Source of the DNA: Verticillium longisporum
Lineage: Eukaryota; Ascomycota; Sordariomycetes; Glomerellales; Plectosphaerellaceae
Assembly: GCA_019188255.1 (NCBI GenBank)
Contig: JAETXT010000008.1
Span: 3,162,001-3,226,000, forward strand
DNA: 64,000 nt
Direction of reading: 5' to 3'
Part shown: positions 19,397 through 31,031 of the stretch, piece by piece
Numbering within the stretch: position 1 is the first letter of the stretch
How the letters are laid out: each line of letters starts with the position of its first letter
Made by a program: the position numbers and the translations under genes
The notes under the pieces: generated by a model
Seen by the model: only the letters and a program-made list of their open reading frames with translations
The model's database searches: none
Told to the model about the DNA's origin: nothing

Positions 19397-20853
19397 TTAG
19401 TTCATCTGGCGGATGAGGGCGTTGATCTTCTCCTCGCGGTTGCCAAGGTCACCACCCTCGATGAAGTGCTTGAACTTGCGGGGGCGGAAGCCACCAGTGG
19501 GGTTGGAGAGCTTGAAGGGCCACAGGAAGTTGGCGGCCTGCTTGAAGTTGGGGCCAACGGTGTAGATCTCGTGGATGAGATCCTCCATGCAGATGATGCC
19601 GTACTTGCCGAGGTTCTCCTCAATGATGGAGTTGTCGGTGAGGGCAATGCGCTGCTTGTTGACCTTGCCGTATCCGCGCTTGTAGATGAGCTCCTTGATG
19701 GACTTCAGGTTGGGGTAACCGTAAGCGACCCAGGGCTCGATGACCTTGATCATCTCAGTGGTGGCCTTGGTGACGCGGATGAAGACACCGTTGTTGATCT
19801 GGAGGAGACGCAGGAGCTGGAGGATCTTGCGGGGCTTGGGGGCGATCTTGTTGATACCCTTGATACGGATAAGGAAGATCAGGTTGGCCTCGGCAGGAAC
19901 GTAGGCAGAGTCGCTCTCGCGGGCGACGCGAGCAAGGCGGACCTTCTCGCGCTCTTGCTCGCGGTACTCCTGGACGTACTTCTCGGCACGCTTGAAGATG
20001 ACCTCACGCTTCTCCTTGTTGTTCTGATTGACAATGTTAGTCCATGAGCTTCTCCAGACGCGAGAGTAGGCAGAGGTGACAGTGTCCGGTAAATCTCAGA
20101 CCCGAAAGAAGATGTAATTTTAAACAACAGCAGCGACACCAAGTGTCTAGTCGATTGGGGTATTTTATGCATCATGAAAATCCAGAGGGGAGCTGGGACC
20201 AGGACAAACTTACGGTCTTCTTCTGGTCGTTGGCGGCGTTGCGCTCGGCACGAGCCTTCTCTTGCGACTTGCGCTTCTTGAGAAGGGTCTCGGGGACCAG
20301 GATCTGCTCCTTGGTGGGGACGGAACTAGAGGACGAGATTAGTACGTAGTCCGGCATACCGCAGTATGGAGCAGAGCGCCGGTGCGAGAATTGCAGCAGT
20401 GCGCGACATTCTCGCCTTGGCTAACTCGAGTTGATGCATTTGATCGGTAAGCCCATGTTGAACAAACCCCGTCTCCGGCGAGTAGGGAGTCTTGTCAAGC
20501 TGACGCTTATCCGACAACATCTCAGGTGCGAGCTGAGGAGGTGTGCATGCTTGGAATGTGACTGCTCGAAAAGCCTTTCGGCGTCATGAGCAGCCACCAA
20601 ACAGCAATGTATTTAGAGGAGAAGATTTCTCTTCATCCCCAACACCCCGAGACATCGTCTCTCAATCCGCAGGCTGTGTTCCAAACCTGCAAGAAGGAGG
20701 GAGATGCTCGAGAAAAATCGAGCTGGGAGAGCCGAGTTTCACCACATGGTGAAGCAGGGAATCCAGTTGAGAAGACCACGACAATCTGCATTCATCGCCA
20801 TCCAGGCGTCGTAGGGAAATTCATGGGGAGCAGTAGACATACGAGCCAGCCAT
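19397..20853 (-). CDS. RPL7: 60S ribosomal protein L7 (uL30)
   Basis: Three exons: 20843..20853 (only 11 nt, MAGS), 20214..20325 and 19397..20023, giving 249 aa, the normal L7 length. Intron 1 (517 nt, GTATGT...CTAG) and intron 2 (190 nt, GTAAGT...TCAG) are far longer than other introns here. Exon 2 begins [19 protein letters not shown]; exon 3 has the uL30 core [33 protein letters not shown] and the C-terminal [23 protein letters not shown]. The first codons are inferred from an ATGGCTGGCTC followed by a strong donor, which restores the frame exactly. L7 contacts 5S/25S rRNA in the large subunit. Intron 2 probably hosts a snoRNA. Divergent from RPS14. Confidence 0.92.
20085..20185 (-). ncRNA. 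Candidate box C/D snoRNA in RPL7 intron 2 (snR39/snR59-like position)
   Basis: On the transcribed strand, a C-box-like ATGATGC (complement 20169-20175) and a D box CTGA (complement 20096-20099) lie 80 nt apart end to end. Directly upstream of the D box is the guide CTTCTTTCGGGT. It pairs for 10 consecutive bases with ACCCGAAAGA, and after one U-U mismatch for 4 more, with the conserved 25S rRNA segment that continues TGGTGAAC. The fifth base upstream of the D box pairs with the G of ACCCG. A 5-bp outer stem (TCTGG/CCGGA) flanks the boxes with an internal loop. Yeast RPL7A/B introns host snR39/snR59, which modify this neighbourhood. The C box has one mismatch to RTGATGA; ends are approximate. 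Confidence 0.65.
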
Positions 20854-21210
20854 TGCGATTGTCGGTCGAGGGTGTCGAGGGTGATTGTCGATGGTCGGAG
20901 TCGGGATGGAGAGGGACGAACAAGAGGAGAAGAAAAGGCGTCAAGAAAAGTGAAGTGATGTGAATGGGGGCCCTAGGGCGGTCAAGAGAAAGAGTGGGGC
21001 TTTTCCTTGCAGAAAAAAATCGCTTAGGTGCTGAGACGAATTGGTGGGTGGGTGATTTTTGGCAGGTAGGGTTGAAGCCCCATTTTCGGACTGGCGGTCA
21101 GTGCTCTGGCTCGCTGTTCTACCCTACCAGCGAAACCTCGAAACAGTCCATCGCCAATCCTCACAAACGACGACCTCATCCCTCTTCGACAGAGTCACCA
21201 GAACGACAAG
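20854..21210. promoter_or_regulatory. Bidirectional ribosomal-protein promoter, RPL7 / RPS14
   Basis: 357 bp between the divergent start codons. It contains TAGGGTT at 21067-21073 and ACCCTAC at 21121-21127, both resembling the telobox (AACCCTAA/TTAGGGTT) used by Tbf1-type factors at fungal ribosomal-protein genes. Factor binding is inference only. Confidence 0.5.
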
Positions 21211-21949
<739 letters not shown>

Positions 21950-22402
21950 GCGACAGGCACAATCAAAAAATGGTGTCTGGCATCAGAGTCGTCGAGTGGG
22001 GACGGCAACGGTCAGGAGTGTGCTCTGCGGATTGGTCTCTTGGGTGGCATCGTCAAAAACGAGGGGAACGGCACTTTTGCCTGGTCTCCATGTTCTACGC
22101 GCTTTGTCGCGTCTTTTCGGCCGGCTGTAGCTGAAAAGTAGACAGAATAGAAATGCGCCGTATGGCCCTGAACTGAAGAGCAGCTCCTGATACATCACAT
22201 CTGTGCCTTGTCGCCCACTCTCTCGGTGAAAGTGTTATTCGAACGAGTCAAGCTTGTAGCTTCAACTGATTGTCTGAGGTCAATTCAAAGGAGCAGAAGG
22301 TGTTATGGTCTCTACCTGACCGGGACATCTCAAGACTGCTACGAAGCCCCTGCCGTGACGTCCTATCCATTACATATCGTCTCAGCTCAACGCCTTCCTC
22401 GC
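21950..22402. other. Convergent 3' intergenic, RPS14 / RAD26
   Basis: About 450 bp between two convergent genes; terminators of both must lie here. No specific element was recognised. Confidence 0.5.
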
Positions 22403-25400
22403 TCATTTGTAAGCCGGCCGCAAAGACCATGTGCTACGACCAGCGCCTCCGGACTTGTTGATCTTAGCGACCCTCTCCAAGGCCTCCATGAATCGCTCCT
22501 TCACCTGCGCCTTGCCCTTTACCTCGTGGTTGAAGTGATCCACTATCGACTTCGTAGGTACCGTGCCACTGTGCCGCTTGATGAACTCAATGATTTTGGG
22601 CCCAAAATCTACGGTCTGCACTTTCTGTCCGACAGGTGAAGGCGATGCGCCCATACCTTGCCGGGCAGCAAGACCACTCATTATGCCAGCACTGCTCGGT
22701 GCTGCGCCGCGACGGCGGTTGTGTGCACCAGGACGTCCCGCTTCGCCAACTTCGCCGGTCCAAGTTACTGTTCCCGGGGTAATGGTGCGCGCCTGGACAT
22801 GCGCTCGGCGTAAACTCGCTGCGGCTGTGGCTGCGACGGCATTTGCCTCTTGCGTGATCATTCCGCGATCGGCCTGCACTGTCTTCTTGCCATTCATGAC
22901 CTTGTCGTGTTCATAAGCGCTCTCGACATTGCGAGCAAAGATGCCTTCTACCATGCGCTTCTCGTCCTCAACCTCCTCTGGGTTGTTTGTCTCTTCCATG
23001 CCTTGTACGCCATCGATATTCTGAACTTGACGCGTTTCCTCGCAGCCAGTCTGGGGTCTGCTTTCACTGCTCACGGATGAGATTGGCACTAGACTGGCAG
23101 GAGCATTCTCTTTGGGAGGTGTGGTTCCGTCGAATTTGACTTGGGCATCTTTGAGAATACTGCTCCGGTCGATATTGCCCTTGCTGTCTTGAGAATTGCC
23201 GAATGTGAAGAGGTCGTAAAGATCCGATAGATCGAAAGCAGCTCGCTGTTTAGGGTCTTTCAATACCTTGTTTGTCATGAACTGCTTGAAGATTTGGCGA
23301 TGATAGATCTTCTCCTCAATAGTGCCAGCAGTCATGAGACGGTAGATTTCAACAGATCGAGTCTGCCCAAGACGCCATGCTCTCTCACGAGCCTGCATGT
23401 CTGTGGAAGGGTTCCAGTCAGGATCAAAAATGATGATTCGGTTTGCACCCGTCAGGTTGACTCCAAGACCACCCGTACGGGTTGTCAGGAGAAAGATGTC
23501 AATCTCGGGATCCGTGTTGAACCGATCAATGAGACTCTGCCTCTTCTCGATGGAGGTTTCGCCGTCCATGCGAACGTACTTGACTGTCTCAAGACCACCC
23601 AGAAATTTCTCGATGACATTCAGCATCATTTTGCTCTGTGAGAAGAGCAGTGTCTTGTGGCCAAGCTTTTTCCAGATTTGGAGGAGATTCCGCACAACTA
23701 ACATCTTCCCTGATTTCTCAGGGTCTCCCCAATCGTAGCCTGCCTTGTTTTGAAGGTGAGGGTCGATAAGGTCAGGGTGATTGCAGATTTTGCGCAGAAT
23801 GTCAATACCATAAAGGGATTTCCGTCGGGCGCTTAGAATCTGGTTGACCGCATCAGAATTCAGAAACTGTTTGTAAGCTTCGAGCTGCCTATCTGTCATC
23901 TTGCAGAACAGGACCCGTTCTGTCTTGGAGGGAAGGTCGGCGGCAACGTCAATTTTGAGCCGCTGCAGGAGGTATTGGCTGATGGCTTCTTTGAGAGTCT
24001 CGGCACATTTCTCAGCTGTCAGGATTTGCAGATTTGTAGCACCAGCATAACCGCCCTGCTTGATGGGCACCTCAAACTGGGTGCGGAACGTAACCAGAGT
24101 GCCCAATCGCATAGGGTAGATGAAATCGAAAAGCGACCAGAGTTCCGAAAGATTATTTTGCACAGGTGTGCCAGAGAGGATGATTCGGTTGGGGGTCCGC
24201 AGCTCCTTGCACAGGACTGTGATCTCGGCGTTGGGATTGCGGATCTTGTGGCCTTCATCGAGTACTGCATAATCCCACTCCACATGGAGCAGCTCGTCTT
24301 GGTATGTCTGGAGACCGTTGTAGGTAGTCACTAGCACGTGTCCATGCTTGACCACTCTATCAACTATTTTACGGACAGACTTGTCACGCCTCCCGTTGTG
24401 TGTTTCCTCGTCTGTGTCATCCTCGCGCAGGTTTATCATGCCGCTTCCTGACGAGTGTAGGATGGAAACACGTAGAGCCGGCCACCAGCGGTGGAATTCG
24501 TTCACCCATTGACGCAAAACTGTGGCGGGAGCAACAATGATGACGGGTTTGGTAAGCTTCTTGCTGTAATGTAAGGCCGCAATGAAGGCAATGGCTTGTA
24601 CTTTTTGAATTGTCAGCATGGGTCGACTTAAGACGTCATAATCAGTTTACCTGTCTTGCCAAGTCCCATCTCGTCACCGACGATACCCCCAACGTTTTGC
24701 GAATATAATTCGGCCAACCACTGAACACCAGTTTTTTGGTACGAAAACAGAGAGGGATGTATGTCGCCAGGAAGCCTGAGATCATCATTGATCACATAGT
24801 CCTCCTCGTCTGGCGAAGGCTTGGACCATTCCGGGCCACTGGGTTCCACTGACGTATCGCCAGCTTCTAATCGTCGCTGTTTCCGAGCTTCGCTCCGCCT
24901 CTCGGTCCAGTCTGCCAGACGCTGTTGGTACGAACGCTCGTTTCCATCGTCAATGCTGCTCAGATCGTCCTTTTCCGTTGTGGCTGCAGTCTTCTTGCCT
25001 CTGGCCTTGGTCGTTCGCTTGAGGTTGCGTGAACTCGTATCATCCTCTGAGGTGTAGGCTGCAGCGGATTCTGGCGACGGCGCATCCGATGTGGCAGCCG
25101 AAGCAGGGTCAAAATCATCGTCAGAACCAGCTTGCTTGACCTTCCTCTTCTTGCGGGGACGTAAACTGAATTCGGTTTCCACGGCGGCAGGTGCGGGTGC
25201 GGCATCCGCAAACCCAGGGCGACGGAGAATCTGATGGGAGGTGGGTTCCTTGTCGTTGGCTGCCAAAGCCTCTTCCTTGGCCTCGTCCTCGGCTTCCAGC
25301 AGCGTGTCGGCAAAGTCGCCTTCAAACCCTTCAGGGCGAGGGCCGCCAATGGAGGCAAATGGCGTGATCTTTCCGGTCCGCACCAAGTAGTCGCGGCGGC

Positions 25401-25803
25401 TCTCATTAGGCAGCTTCAGCGACTTTCCCTGCGCAACTTCCTGTTCGGCGGCGGCCACCTCTTCCTGGCGGCGCTCCAGACGAGCCTTAAAATCAGCCAC
25501 GTCACCGTCAATTTGCCTGATCTCCAGCTCGAGCTTGTCGAGGGTCTTCTGGATATTGCGTGACTGGAAGACGTTATTGCGGTTGGCTTCAAGCTTCTCA
25601 CGTTCCTTCCTTCGTTGGGCCTCAAGTCTCGTCTTGCTAGCTTCGAGCTTGTCGATTTTGGCCTGGTCGTTCTTATCCTGTTGCTCCTTGATGGCTGCAT
25701 TGGCCTGAAGTCCGATGTCTCTTTCGAGATCTTCTTGATCTCGAACATCGGCGGTAAGGTTGCGGAGGGCAGCCTCCTCATCCAGTGTGTCGTCGGAAGC
25801 CAT
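22403..25803 (-). CDS. RAD26: RAD26/CSB-type SWI2/SNF2 DNA-dependent ATPase (ERCC6)
   Basis: Two exons, 24651..25803 and 22403..24600, with a 50-nt intron (GTAAAC...AAAG) that splits the Walker A motif right after GLGKT. Product 1116 aa. The protein remodels stalled RNA polymerase II and starts transcription-coupled nucleotide-excision repair. N-terminal about 330 residues: Leu/Glu/Lys-rich coiled coil (about 30-130), a basic RPRKKRKVK nuclear signal and Ser/Asp-rich linker. Helicase lobe 1: GDEMGLGKTVQAIAF, VLDEGHKIRN (motif II DEGH), LSGTPVQNNLSELWSLFDF. Lobe 2: LLFSQSKMML, RTGGLGVNLTGANRIIIFDPDWNPSTD and RAWRLGQTR (motif VI). The C-terminus holds a conserved basic/helical region ending in SLRPAYK. 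All ATPase motifs are intact. Confidence 0.93.
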
Positions 25804-26816
25804 GGCAGTTGAAATGTGTGTAATGTGGGACCTGAGGGAGGGTGCTCAAGAAATCACGAGAACCGTGAGAGAGCGTAGATTCGGCAGTAAATGGCGTCAA
25901 TTCAGACGGGGCCCTCCAGGTAAGACTGCTCCTGCGCGGTATAGGTTGTGCATGGGGGTGATCTGGATGAACCTTCCCCTTTGATGGGATTAACGATCAG
26001 TGACAGAGAAAAACGTCAGAACGATGGTGCCCCGTCTCGAAGCACGAGGATCCTGGGGAATAGGATGTCAAGGTTTAGGAAGAAATTGAGTCCTGCCACC
26101 CATTTCAGACGGAAGGAACTTCCTGCCTGTTGAATTCGGGAAAGCGCAGTCACAAAAAATATCGCCGTCGTGAATTCACAGTGTAGCCCAACTTTTGTAA
26201 GCCAGAAAGACGTCAAGACACAGCATGACGCATGACAAGGGAACGTTCGGGGAGCTGCACGGACCATGCTGCTGCCTTGCGACCAATTAAATTGGGAACG
26301 TCGACAACAGGCATCAACGAACTGTCTGGGGTGGGATCAATTCACATGGCTCAGTGTTGACGACTATTTGATGGAGTAACATGACAACCAAATTTTCGCA
26401 TGGCTACACAAGGGCTAGATGTAAGTATATCACTTGAGATGCCAGGATCATGTTGACGTTGGGGAGAGGAAACACAAGCTCAATTCCACCTCAGTTCTGC
26501 CGTAATAATAGACAGCGTCTTGGCCTGGTCTTCACTGGCCCAAACAACCTGATCTATAGATATGCCGGATGAAGCTGCAGAGAACTAGCCACTCTACCGA
26601 TTCGCACAATTTTCTCTACAGGTTATTCACTACAGAAGAAAAAGAGAAAAAAAGTGGTCGCCTCCAAGAAGCAGCCTTTAGCTTTGCTAAAAAGAGCCTG
26701 GGTTACATCCCGAGGCCAGACTATGTTGCCAAACACTCGTCACAGGTCGATGGCTCATGACAACCAACATCGAGATGATACTTGTCGAAGCAAGACGAAG
26801 CAAGACAAAACAAGAC
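25804..26816. other. Upstream region of RAD26
   Basis: About 1 kb between the RAD26 start and the first tRNA-Ser. Nothing was recognised beyond the presumed RAD26 promoter. Confidence 0.45.
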
Positions 26817-26898
26817 CGACGAGAGCAGGATTTGAACCTGCGCCACCGAAGTGAATAGATTTCTAGTCTATCGCATTAGACCACTCTGCCATCTCGCC
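26817..26898 (-). tRNA. tRNA-Ser(AGA), copy 1
   Basis: 82-nt class II tRNA. Acceptor GGCGAGA pairs with TCTCGTC, discriminator G73. Anticodon loop CTAGAAA between ATAGA and TCTAT gives anticodon AGA (codon UCU). Long variable arm CACTTCGGTG. T arm GCAGG-TTCAAAT-CCTGC. No intron. Confidence 0.97.
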
Positions 26899-27075
26899 CG
26901 TTGATGATGAGGGGCCGGGCCTGGAGGATTATGCTGGAGCAGCAGGGGGTACAGAGTGGATGAGGATGAAGTGAAGGAAGAAAAAATGCAGAGCGAAAAA
27001 AAAGACAGCTTGTGGATCCCGCAAGACAGGAAAGTTAAGAAGCAGGGACAGTCGCACGAAACAGCAAAAGGATAA

Positions 27076-27157
27076 CGACGAGAGCAGGATTTGAACCTGC
27101 GCCACCGAAGTGAATAGATTTCTAGTCTATCGCATTAGACCACTCTGCCATCTCGCC
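27076..27157 (-). tRNA. tRNA-Ser(AGA), copy 2
   Basis: Identical over all 82 nt to the copy 259 bp to the left, same strand; flanks differ, so only the gene body is shared. Confidence 0.97.
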
Positions 27158-28172
27158 GAATGCTGCGAAGCTGGATGCCAGGCCGAGGCGGCAGCAAGAG
27201 GATAAGTAGTGGACAGGGTAGCATATGGCTTGTGGAGTCGTGTCGAGAGGAACAGCGGACGAGGGCTCAGATGTGGATGCGCTGTTTTTATCTGATCAAG
27301 CGGCGTTCTGGGTCAGGGCACTCCTGGTGTAAGGTACCTAGGTGGATGTTTTTTGTGGGATTCGCGTGGATATGAACACGCCGAATCTGAGATGGGTGCG
27401 CGGGGTGTCGCCTCGTGAGGACGAGTGCCAGGAAGATGAGCGTCAGTGGCCGTTGGCTTCATGTCGGCAACGTCTCCGGCATTTTGCATCGACAAGACAG
27501 ATGAAACCTCTCCAGGGACCTAGGGAGGTATGAATTGATCAAAGTTGCACGTACGGAGCGGCAGATCGCAGGCAGATATACGTACCCAGAGACCGAGGTG
27601 TCGGCAAGCCACCTCAGGGCAAGGGACACCAAGGGCCAACCGTAGCGCCCTGCGGCGCCGGGGTCTGGGGCACAGACACCCCTGAGTACCTGCCTCGTCA
27701 CCATCTTGGTGTGGTTAGCGAGGTACCTACAAGCCGCGCTACGTTCTGCCGAGGTCTCCCCCTCCAGGGCCGAAGTCCGACTGCCGCCTCGTGCGAGCTG
27801 CCAGGTGGAAGGACGTGGGGGGAGACGAAGAAGAAGAGGCAGATGGCGGCACTTCCACTCGCTGCATTCGCTGCCGACCCCTTCTCCCCAACATTAGACA
27901 TTGGAGACCGTGTTTTTGCTCTCTGCCATCAGCCCTTCTTCGTGTAATTGTTGTATCGATGACCAGCTACCAGTGAATATCGCATCTCTCTCTTCATCTT
28001 GTTGTCATTCGTCGTCTATACCCAGCCATACCGAGCTTTCCTAGCCAGCGACCTGAGCAACGCCATCATACTTCCGAGCCCTCGACGCCAACCCGTTACC
28101 TCTCCTCGATCCTGCAGCTCTCCCCGAATATACCGACAGCCCTGGAGCATCAGTCCCAACGACGCCATAACC
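27158..28172. other. Intergenic between tRNA-Ser and PEX11-like gene
   Basis: About 1 kb without a recognised gene. A GGTACCTAGGTGG element is at 27333-27345 and GGTACCTAC at 27722-27730. The last 170 bp before 28173 are CT/CA-rich, like a 5' leader. Confidence 0.5.
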
Positions 28173-29123
28173 ATGACTGAAGCAAACGCCATCACAGACC
28201 TGCCCTCTGGCGAGCCCATCGCCCTGCCGACCCCAGCACCAGCTCCCCCCAAGCTGCCCCTCAGCGCCATCCTCGCCGCGACGCCCTCCAACATTGACGC
28301 CTTCATTGCCCACCTCCACCGTTGCATGCAAACCCCTTCGGGCATCGACACGGTACTCCTCTTCATCGGCTACACGGCCCGCCTCTCTTCGAACCTTCTC
28401 GACGCCGCCAGCCGCTCGGCGCTCCACCGCTCCGCCCACAAGCTCATCACCCTCGCCTTTTCCCTCCCCGAGAGCACGACCCTGCTCCTCTCCGCCGCGC
28501 CCCAGGCCTCCCCGGTCGCGACCCTCGCCCTGCGCCTCGCCACGAGGCTGCGCGCCCTGTCCCTGCTGCTGAGCGAGAGCCGCGCCTTCCTGCGCTCCAG
28601 GGGCCTGCTGGGCAGCTGCTTTGCCGCCCGCCGCCCGGTGCTGCCCCTTGTCGAGAAGAAGACGAAGCCCCAGGCCGCCGCCGAGAGGACGGGCGCCAAG
28701 CCCGCCACGAGCGCCGAGACGCCCGACAAGACGATTGCCTGGGCGCAGTTCATCACGCTCGTGCTGTTCCAGTCGCTCGAGAACGCCTACTTCCTCGGCG
28801 GCAAGGGCGTCTTCGGCCTGACGCCGGCGCAGCAGGTCAAGGCCGCGCGCTGGAGCACGAGGTCGTGGTCGGCCTACGTCGGGCTTGAGATTGGACGGCT
28901 GCTCATCGAGAGGCAGCGCCGCAAGACCGGCGACGCGACGAGCGCGGAGCACAAGGAGTGGAAGGCCGCGTGGCAGAGGAGCTTCGTGAGGAACGTGGCG
29001 TGGGCGCCCTTGACGGTGCACTGGAGCACGGCCGACGGGTTCCTCAACGACACGGTCGTCTGGGCCATTGGCTGTGTGCCCGGCGTTGTCCAGATGAGGC
29101 AGCTCTGGAAGGACACGGCCTGA
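28173..29123 (+). CDS. PEX11-like peroxisomal membrane protein
   Basis: Single exon of 316 aa from ATG 28173 (MTEANAITDLPSGEP). The frame is open further upstream, but the A-rich context ACCATGAC and the family-like N-terminus support this start. PEX11 proteins shape and elongate peroxisomal membranes before fission. Visible features: an N-terminal amphipathic region with NIDAFIAHLHRCMQTPSGIDTVLLFIGYT, then LRLATRLRALSLLLSESRAFLRSRGLL, a linker rich in Lys/Ala, WAQFITLVLFQSLENAYFLGGKGVF, and a C-terminal hydrophobic segment. The subtype (PEX11C-like) is inferred from length. Convergent with the hemerythrin gene, 281 bp apart. Confidence 0.8.
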   Translation: MTEANAITDLPSGEPIALPTPAPAPPKLPLSAILAATPSNIDAFIAHLHRCMQTPSGIDTVLLFIGYTARLSSNLLDAASRSALHRSAHKLITLAFSLPESTTLLLSAAPQASPVATLALRLATRLRALSLLLSESRAFLRSRGLLGSCFAARRPVLPLVEKKTKPQAAAERTGAKPATSAETPDKTIAWAQFITLVLFQSLENAYFLGGKGVFGLTPAQQVKAARWSTRSWSAYVGLEIGRLLIERQRRKTGDATSAEHKEWKAAWQRSFVRNVAWAPLTVHWSTADGFLNDTVVWAIGCVPGVVQMRQLWKDTA

Positions 29124-29404
29124 GGATGCTAGACTATCGTACATGATAAAACGGGTGCGACCTTATGGGTATCGTTGTAGAACACGGTCATGGTTCCTCG
29201 GCAGGACAAATAATTACTCCGCTGGTGCCAAACAGCCTCTCAGAATGAGCAATGGACTTTTACGAAATACCAGGTCATTTGAATTATGCTTCTAACTACC
29301 AAACACGATCCTCTTCACCCCGTGGCCCCAAATAACAATGGCAACGCCATGTCCATGCAACAGAGCCCCGTCAGCTCCAGCGAAACGCCAGCGCCATGCC
29401 ATTT

Positions 29405-30224
29405 TTACATCATGAACCCCTTCATGTCAGCAAGCGTCCAGTACCTGCGCATATTCTCCGCCCCGAGCGTCTTGACCTCCTGATCTAGATGCGTCCACAG
29501 CACATCGCCCCAGCTGTCGAGCTTCTCCAGCAGCACGCTCATCTGCAGCTCCACCTCGCCGGCCCGGCACGCGCGCAGGTACGCCTGCAGGCCCTCCATG
29601 CCCTTGTGGATCTCGCGGTGCTGCCGCAGCAGCTCGGCCTTGCCGCCGCGGAACTCGGGCATCTTGCGCGCAAGCTGCGGGAAGAAGTAGTTCTCCTCGA
29701 TCGAGTGGTGCGCCTCGAGGTGCTGGATGAACGAGAGCCCCTCGCTGAGAAACTGCCGGATCGACATGCCTTGCGGCCGCTTGTTGCTCGTCGCCGCCGT
29801 GTGGAGCATGGTCCACGTTGTGCGAAAGTGGTTGTGCTGAGCGGTGCGTTAGCCAAGATTGCGCTACAAAAATGGGAAAAGGCCCAAAAAAAAGGGTCCA
29901 TACGAAGTAGTCCATCTTCACGGCTAGGGTATTGAAAGTGCGAAAGTCGGCGGCTGAGAGGGGTGGCAGCTGGGCCTCTGGCGCTGATAAGGTTTCTGCG
30001 CTGGATGGCTCGCGCGCAGCCGGCTGCTCGTGGAGTGAAGCCATGATGGATCTGGAGCTTGTGGAAGACAGCTGTGAGAAGTTTCGTCTCGATGTATGCG
30101 TGTTGGCTGGGCGCTGAAGATCACGGGCCGTGATAGTGCTGAGTCTTCTAGTTTGCGGCGTAGCTCTCAGCCTTGCAATGCTGTGGTTTATTGGGACGGT
30201 CGACGGTTTAGACAGCGAGTTCAT
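29405..30224 (-). CDS. Hemerythrin-like (HHE cation-binding) domain protein, probably mitochondrial
   Basis: Two exons, 29904..30224 and 29405..29836, with a 67-nt intron (GTATGG...TCAG); 250 aa. The first 60-70 residues are Arg/Ser/Thr-rich and nearly free of acidic residues (RLRATPQTRRLSTITARDLQ), fitting a mitochondrial presequence; a later in-frame ATG (MASLHEQ) could make a shorter cytosolic form. The four-helix HHE domain has a full set of metal ligands: HNHFRTTW at the exon junction, HLEAHHSIEE, LRQHREIHKGM, and WTHLDQE. Such domains bind a di-iron centre and, depending on the protein, oxygen, NO or iron; the substrate here is unknown. The start is ATG 30224; a non-ATG extension upstream was not used. 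Confidence 0.8.
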
Positions 30225-31031
30225 TGGCAAAATAGGCAAGGGCGGCCATGACGACTAAAAAACAGGCATGGGGTTTTGTATGTTTCTATAGTTTCTCCTT
30301 CGGCCACCTAGACCTACAAAAGAGTTGACAGAACGCCCAATCACACATCTGATGTTGTCATTCGAAGGTGCCGATTCCCCTCGGTGGCCATGCCGGCCTA
30401 TTTGTTAGGTCTGAGTAAGCTTCCTGGCCGTAGACGACCTTTTCTCGCCTCAGGCCTACTCCACAGGTCTGGCGCCGATTTTCACCCGCGCGGGTCAGAC
30501 GCAAGTAGCCCGCGCGCGTCGTTTTGTGGCATCACGTGCATCTTGGTGGCGAGCGGCCGGCTCTCTGGGTGCATGTTGATCCTAGGGGCTTTTCTCGCGT
30601 GAGATCCTATCAAGATTTGACGACACAAGGACCAGTATCTCTCCATCGATCATCCAGATTCTGAGGCATTCCGTGTCTTTCCCCGGCAACTCGTGTCAAC
30701 ATGCATATCCGAGTAGATCCTGATTCTCGTTTTCTTAGTCTTAATATCTACTCCATCAAACTTGCCACACGCGAACTTTTTTGATACACACACGTCTTGC
30801 CAAATCAACAATCACCATCATCCTTGCGGCTTCATCAACGTAACGGGAGAAAATGCATTCTATAGCCTCTATTCCGCGAAGCTACACGTCATACCTAACG
30901 TAGGGGCTGTCCCCTGTCCTCTGACTGACCACCCCTGCGCGCCTGATTGGTTTTTTGACCACGCGACCAAACCCTGATGCCAAAACCGCAAATATTAGCA
31001 AGCAGACAGAAAAGCCCACCAACGGCCACGC
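30225..31031. other. Intergenic, hemerythrin gene to eIF3c
   Basis: About 800 bp containing the upstream region of the hemerythrin-like gene and the 3' flank of eIF3c. No gene was recognised. Confidence 0.5.

Noticed and set aside
20326..20842. Second snoRNA in RPL7 intron 1
   Set aside because: No acceptable C box on the sense strand; the single CTGA has no suitably placed partner.
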